Source: a virus
Reading direction: 5' to 3' (one strand)
IMG/VR virus record: IMGVR_UViG_3300006793_000177
Location: 1 to 29,286 of that record
DNA length: 29,286 nucleotides
Under the pieces are notes generated by a model. That model was given only the letters and a program-made list of their open reading frames with translations. It was not told the DNA's origin and made no database searches. Each line of letters opens with the position of its first letter. Positions within the stretch are counted from its first letter, which is position 1. Shown one piece after another: positions 28,740-29,286 of the stretch. A program made the position numbers and the translations under genes.

Positions 28740-29286
28740 TTATACCTCTATTGTTGTTCTTATATATTTATAAGCCATTGTATCACCACTTGCTGGTGTT
28801 ACTCTTAATCTTACATTACCGCCACTTATATCTGCGTCAAAAGATGCTTGAGCACCATTATCAAATATAGAAGCGTACTGTGTTAAATAAACTGTTGTTC
28901 CATCGTGAAATAAGAATATTTCTATAGCATGATAGTCTCCATCTGTAGAGTTAGTTACAGATACTGTGTACTTAGCAGTTCTAAATGTAGCTGCTGTAAA
29001 ACTATCTAGTGTAAATTGTGCTGTTGAAGATGAAGTTCCTGTGCCTACATCCATACCAGCTACTTCGTCTATGTGAAGTTTTTGAACTGGGTTTGCATCT
29101 TGAATACCTAACTTACCTTTTACCTCAAGTATAGCACTAGTGCCACTACCAATATTGATATTAGCTCCACTAAATCCTATATTCCCTGACATGCTTTTAC
29201 TATCAAGTGCTGCACTTGATAATTGTGTAGATGTTACTGCATTATTTGCAATCTCACTTGACCCAACAGCGTTTGCTGCTATCTTA
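28740..29286 (-). CDS. Tail-fibre-like protein, C-terminal part (5' end outside the window)
   Basis: The frame is open from the right edge to TAA at 28742-28740, so the gene starts beyond the window; the internal Met at 29192 is probably not the start. The visible N-terminal part contains AANAVGSSEIANNAVTSTQL, the 'IAxNAVTxxxL' repeat of many phage tail fibres. Then follow INIGSGTSAILEVKGKLGIQ and NPVQKLHIDE, the 'GIGxxNPxQKLH' beta-repeat that often precedes chaperone or receptor-binding domains. The C-terminal ~110 residues form a beta-rich, soluble-looking domain (AQFTLDSFTAATFRTAKYTV, YHAIEIFLFHDGTTVYL) that resembles a small fibre head. It is one nucleotide from the next gene. Confidence 0.8.
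   Translation of the reverse strand, partial: KIAANAVGSSEIANNAVTSTQLSSAALDSKSMSGNIGFSGANINIGSGTSAILEVKGKLGIQDANPVQKLHIDEVAGMDVGTGTSSSTAQFTLDSFTAATFRTAKYTVSVTNSTDGDYHAIEIFLFHDGTTVYLTQYASIFDNGAQASFDADISGGNVRLRVTPASGDTMAYKYIRTTIEV
28765..28772 (-). promoter_or_regulatory. Possible T4-like late promoter octamer (TATAAATA)
   Basis: Reading the - strand, TATAAATA occurs inside the end of the fibre gene, 26 nt before ATG 28738. It equals the T4 late-promoter -10 octamer. A T4-type late sigma factor is not seen in this window and chance matches are likely in AT-rich DNA, so this is a weak call. Confidence 0.2.

Noticed and set aside
23906-29286. Diversity-generating retroelement acting on the fibre gene
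   Set aside because: No reverse transcriptase or template/variable repeat pair is seen in the window. Variation among units looks like ordinary repeat divergence and duplication.

Overview
The window is a compact, AT-rich stretch of a tailed double-stranded DNA phage genome (Caudoviricetes). I see no host housekeeping genes, rRNA, tRNA, integrase or transposase. A DnaB-type helicase, Zn-finger/TOPRIM primase, family A DNA polymerase, UvsW-type helicase, ssDNA-binding protein, SbcCD (gp47/gp46-like) nuclease, Holliday-junction-resolvase-like nuclease, flap exonuclease and NrdAB form a self-sufficient replication and nucleotide-supply set typical of virulent phages. AT-rich coding, small conserved domains (DUF6447-like, DUF2693-like) and marine-type tail proteins suggest a marine phage, perhaps of an alphaproteobacterium. 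That host guess is inference.

Layout. Positions 1-204 hold the end of an HTH-like protein, followed by a clean TTCG-loop terminator (221-245). From 274 to 21923 every gene is on the + strand, and neighbours mostly overlap through ATGA or TAATG junctions. Three near-identical consensus sigma-70 promoters with extended -10 boxes (about 2900, 12288 and 16209) divide this arm. The helicase, a 55-aa protein, a sulfotransferase and a ParB/Srx-like protein precede P1. P1 drives primase, DNA polymerase, a cassette of small-molecule-type enzymes (GNAT-like, two 2OG-Fe(II) oxygenase-like proteins, asparagine synthetase), UvsW-like helicase and a glycosyltransferase. P2 drives an unknown 120-aa protein, SSB, SbcD, SbcC and a 45-aa EF-hand-like microprotein. 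P3 drives glutaredoxin, resolvase-like nuclease, flap exonuclease, NrdA, NrdB, a DUF6447-like protein and two glycosyltransferase-like proteins.

At about 21.9 kb the strand switches. The + and - genes meet tail to tail with a 15-bp overlap. The - strand arm (read right to left) starts with a tail-fibre-like protein that runs off the window end, a 73-aa structural-type protein, then a 1535-aa Thr/Ser/Asn-rich repeat protein (23906-28513). It continues with a small coiled-coil protein and two larger proteins, one with GT-B/capsule-transferase-like motifs.

The most unusual element is the 1535-aa protein. It is built almost entirely from 20- and 22-residue Thr-rich repeats, with exact tandem DNA repeats, no cysteine, a central acidic island and very many N-x-S/T and Ser/Thr positions. 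The same window encodes several glycosyltransferase-like proteins and a sulfotransferase, so a glycosylated, mucin-like phage fibre is a testable idea. Other notable points are the triplicated promoter whose -35 box contains the upstream gene's stop codon, a probably leaderless primase mRNA, and the EF-hand-like microprotein.
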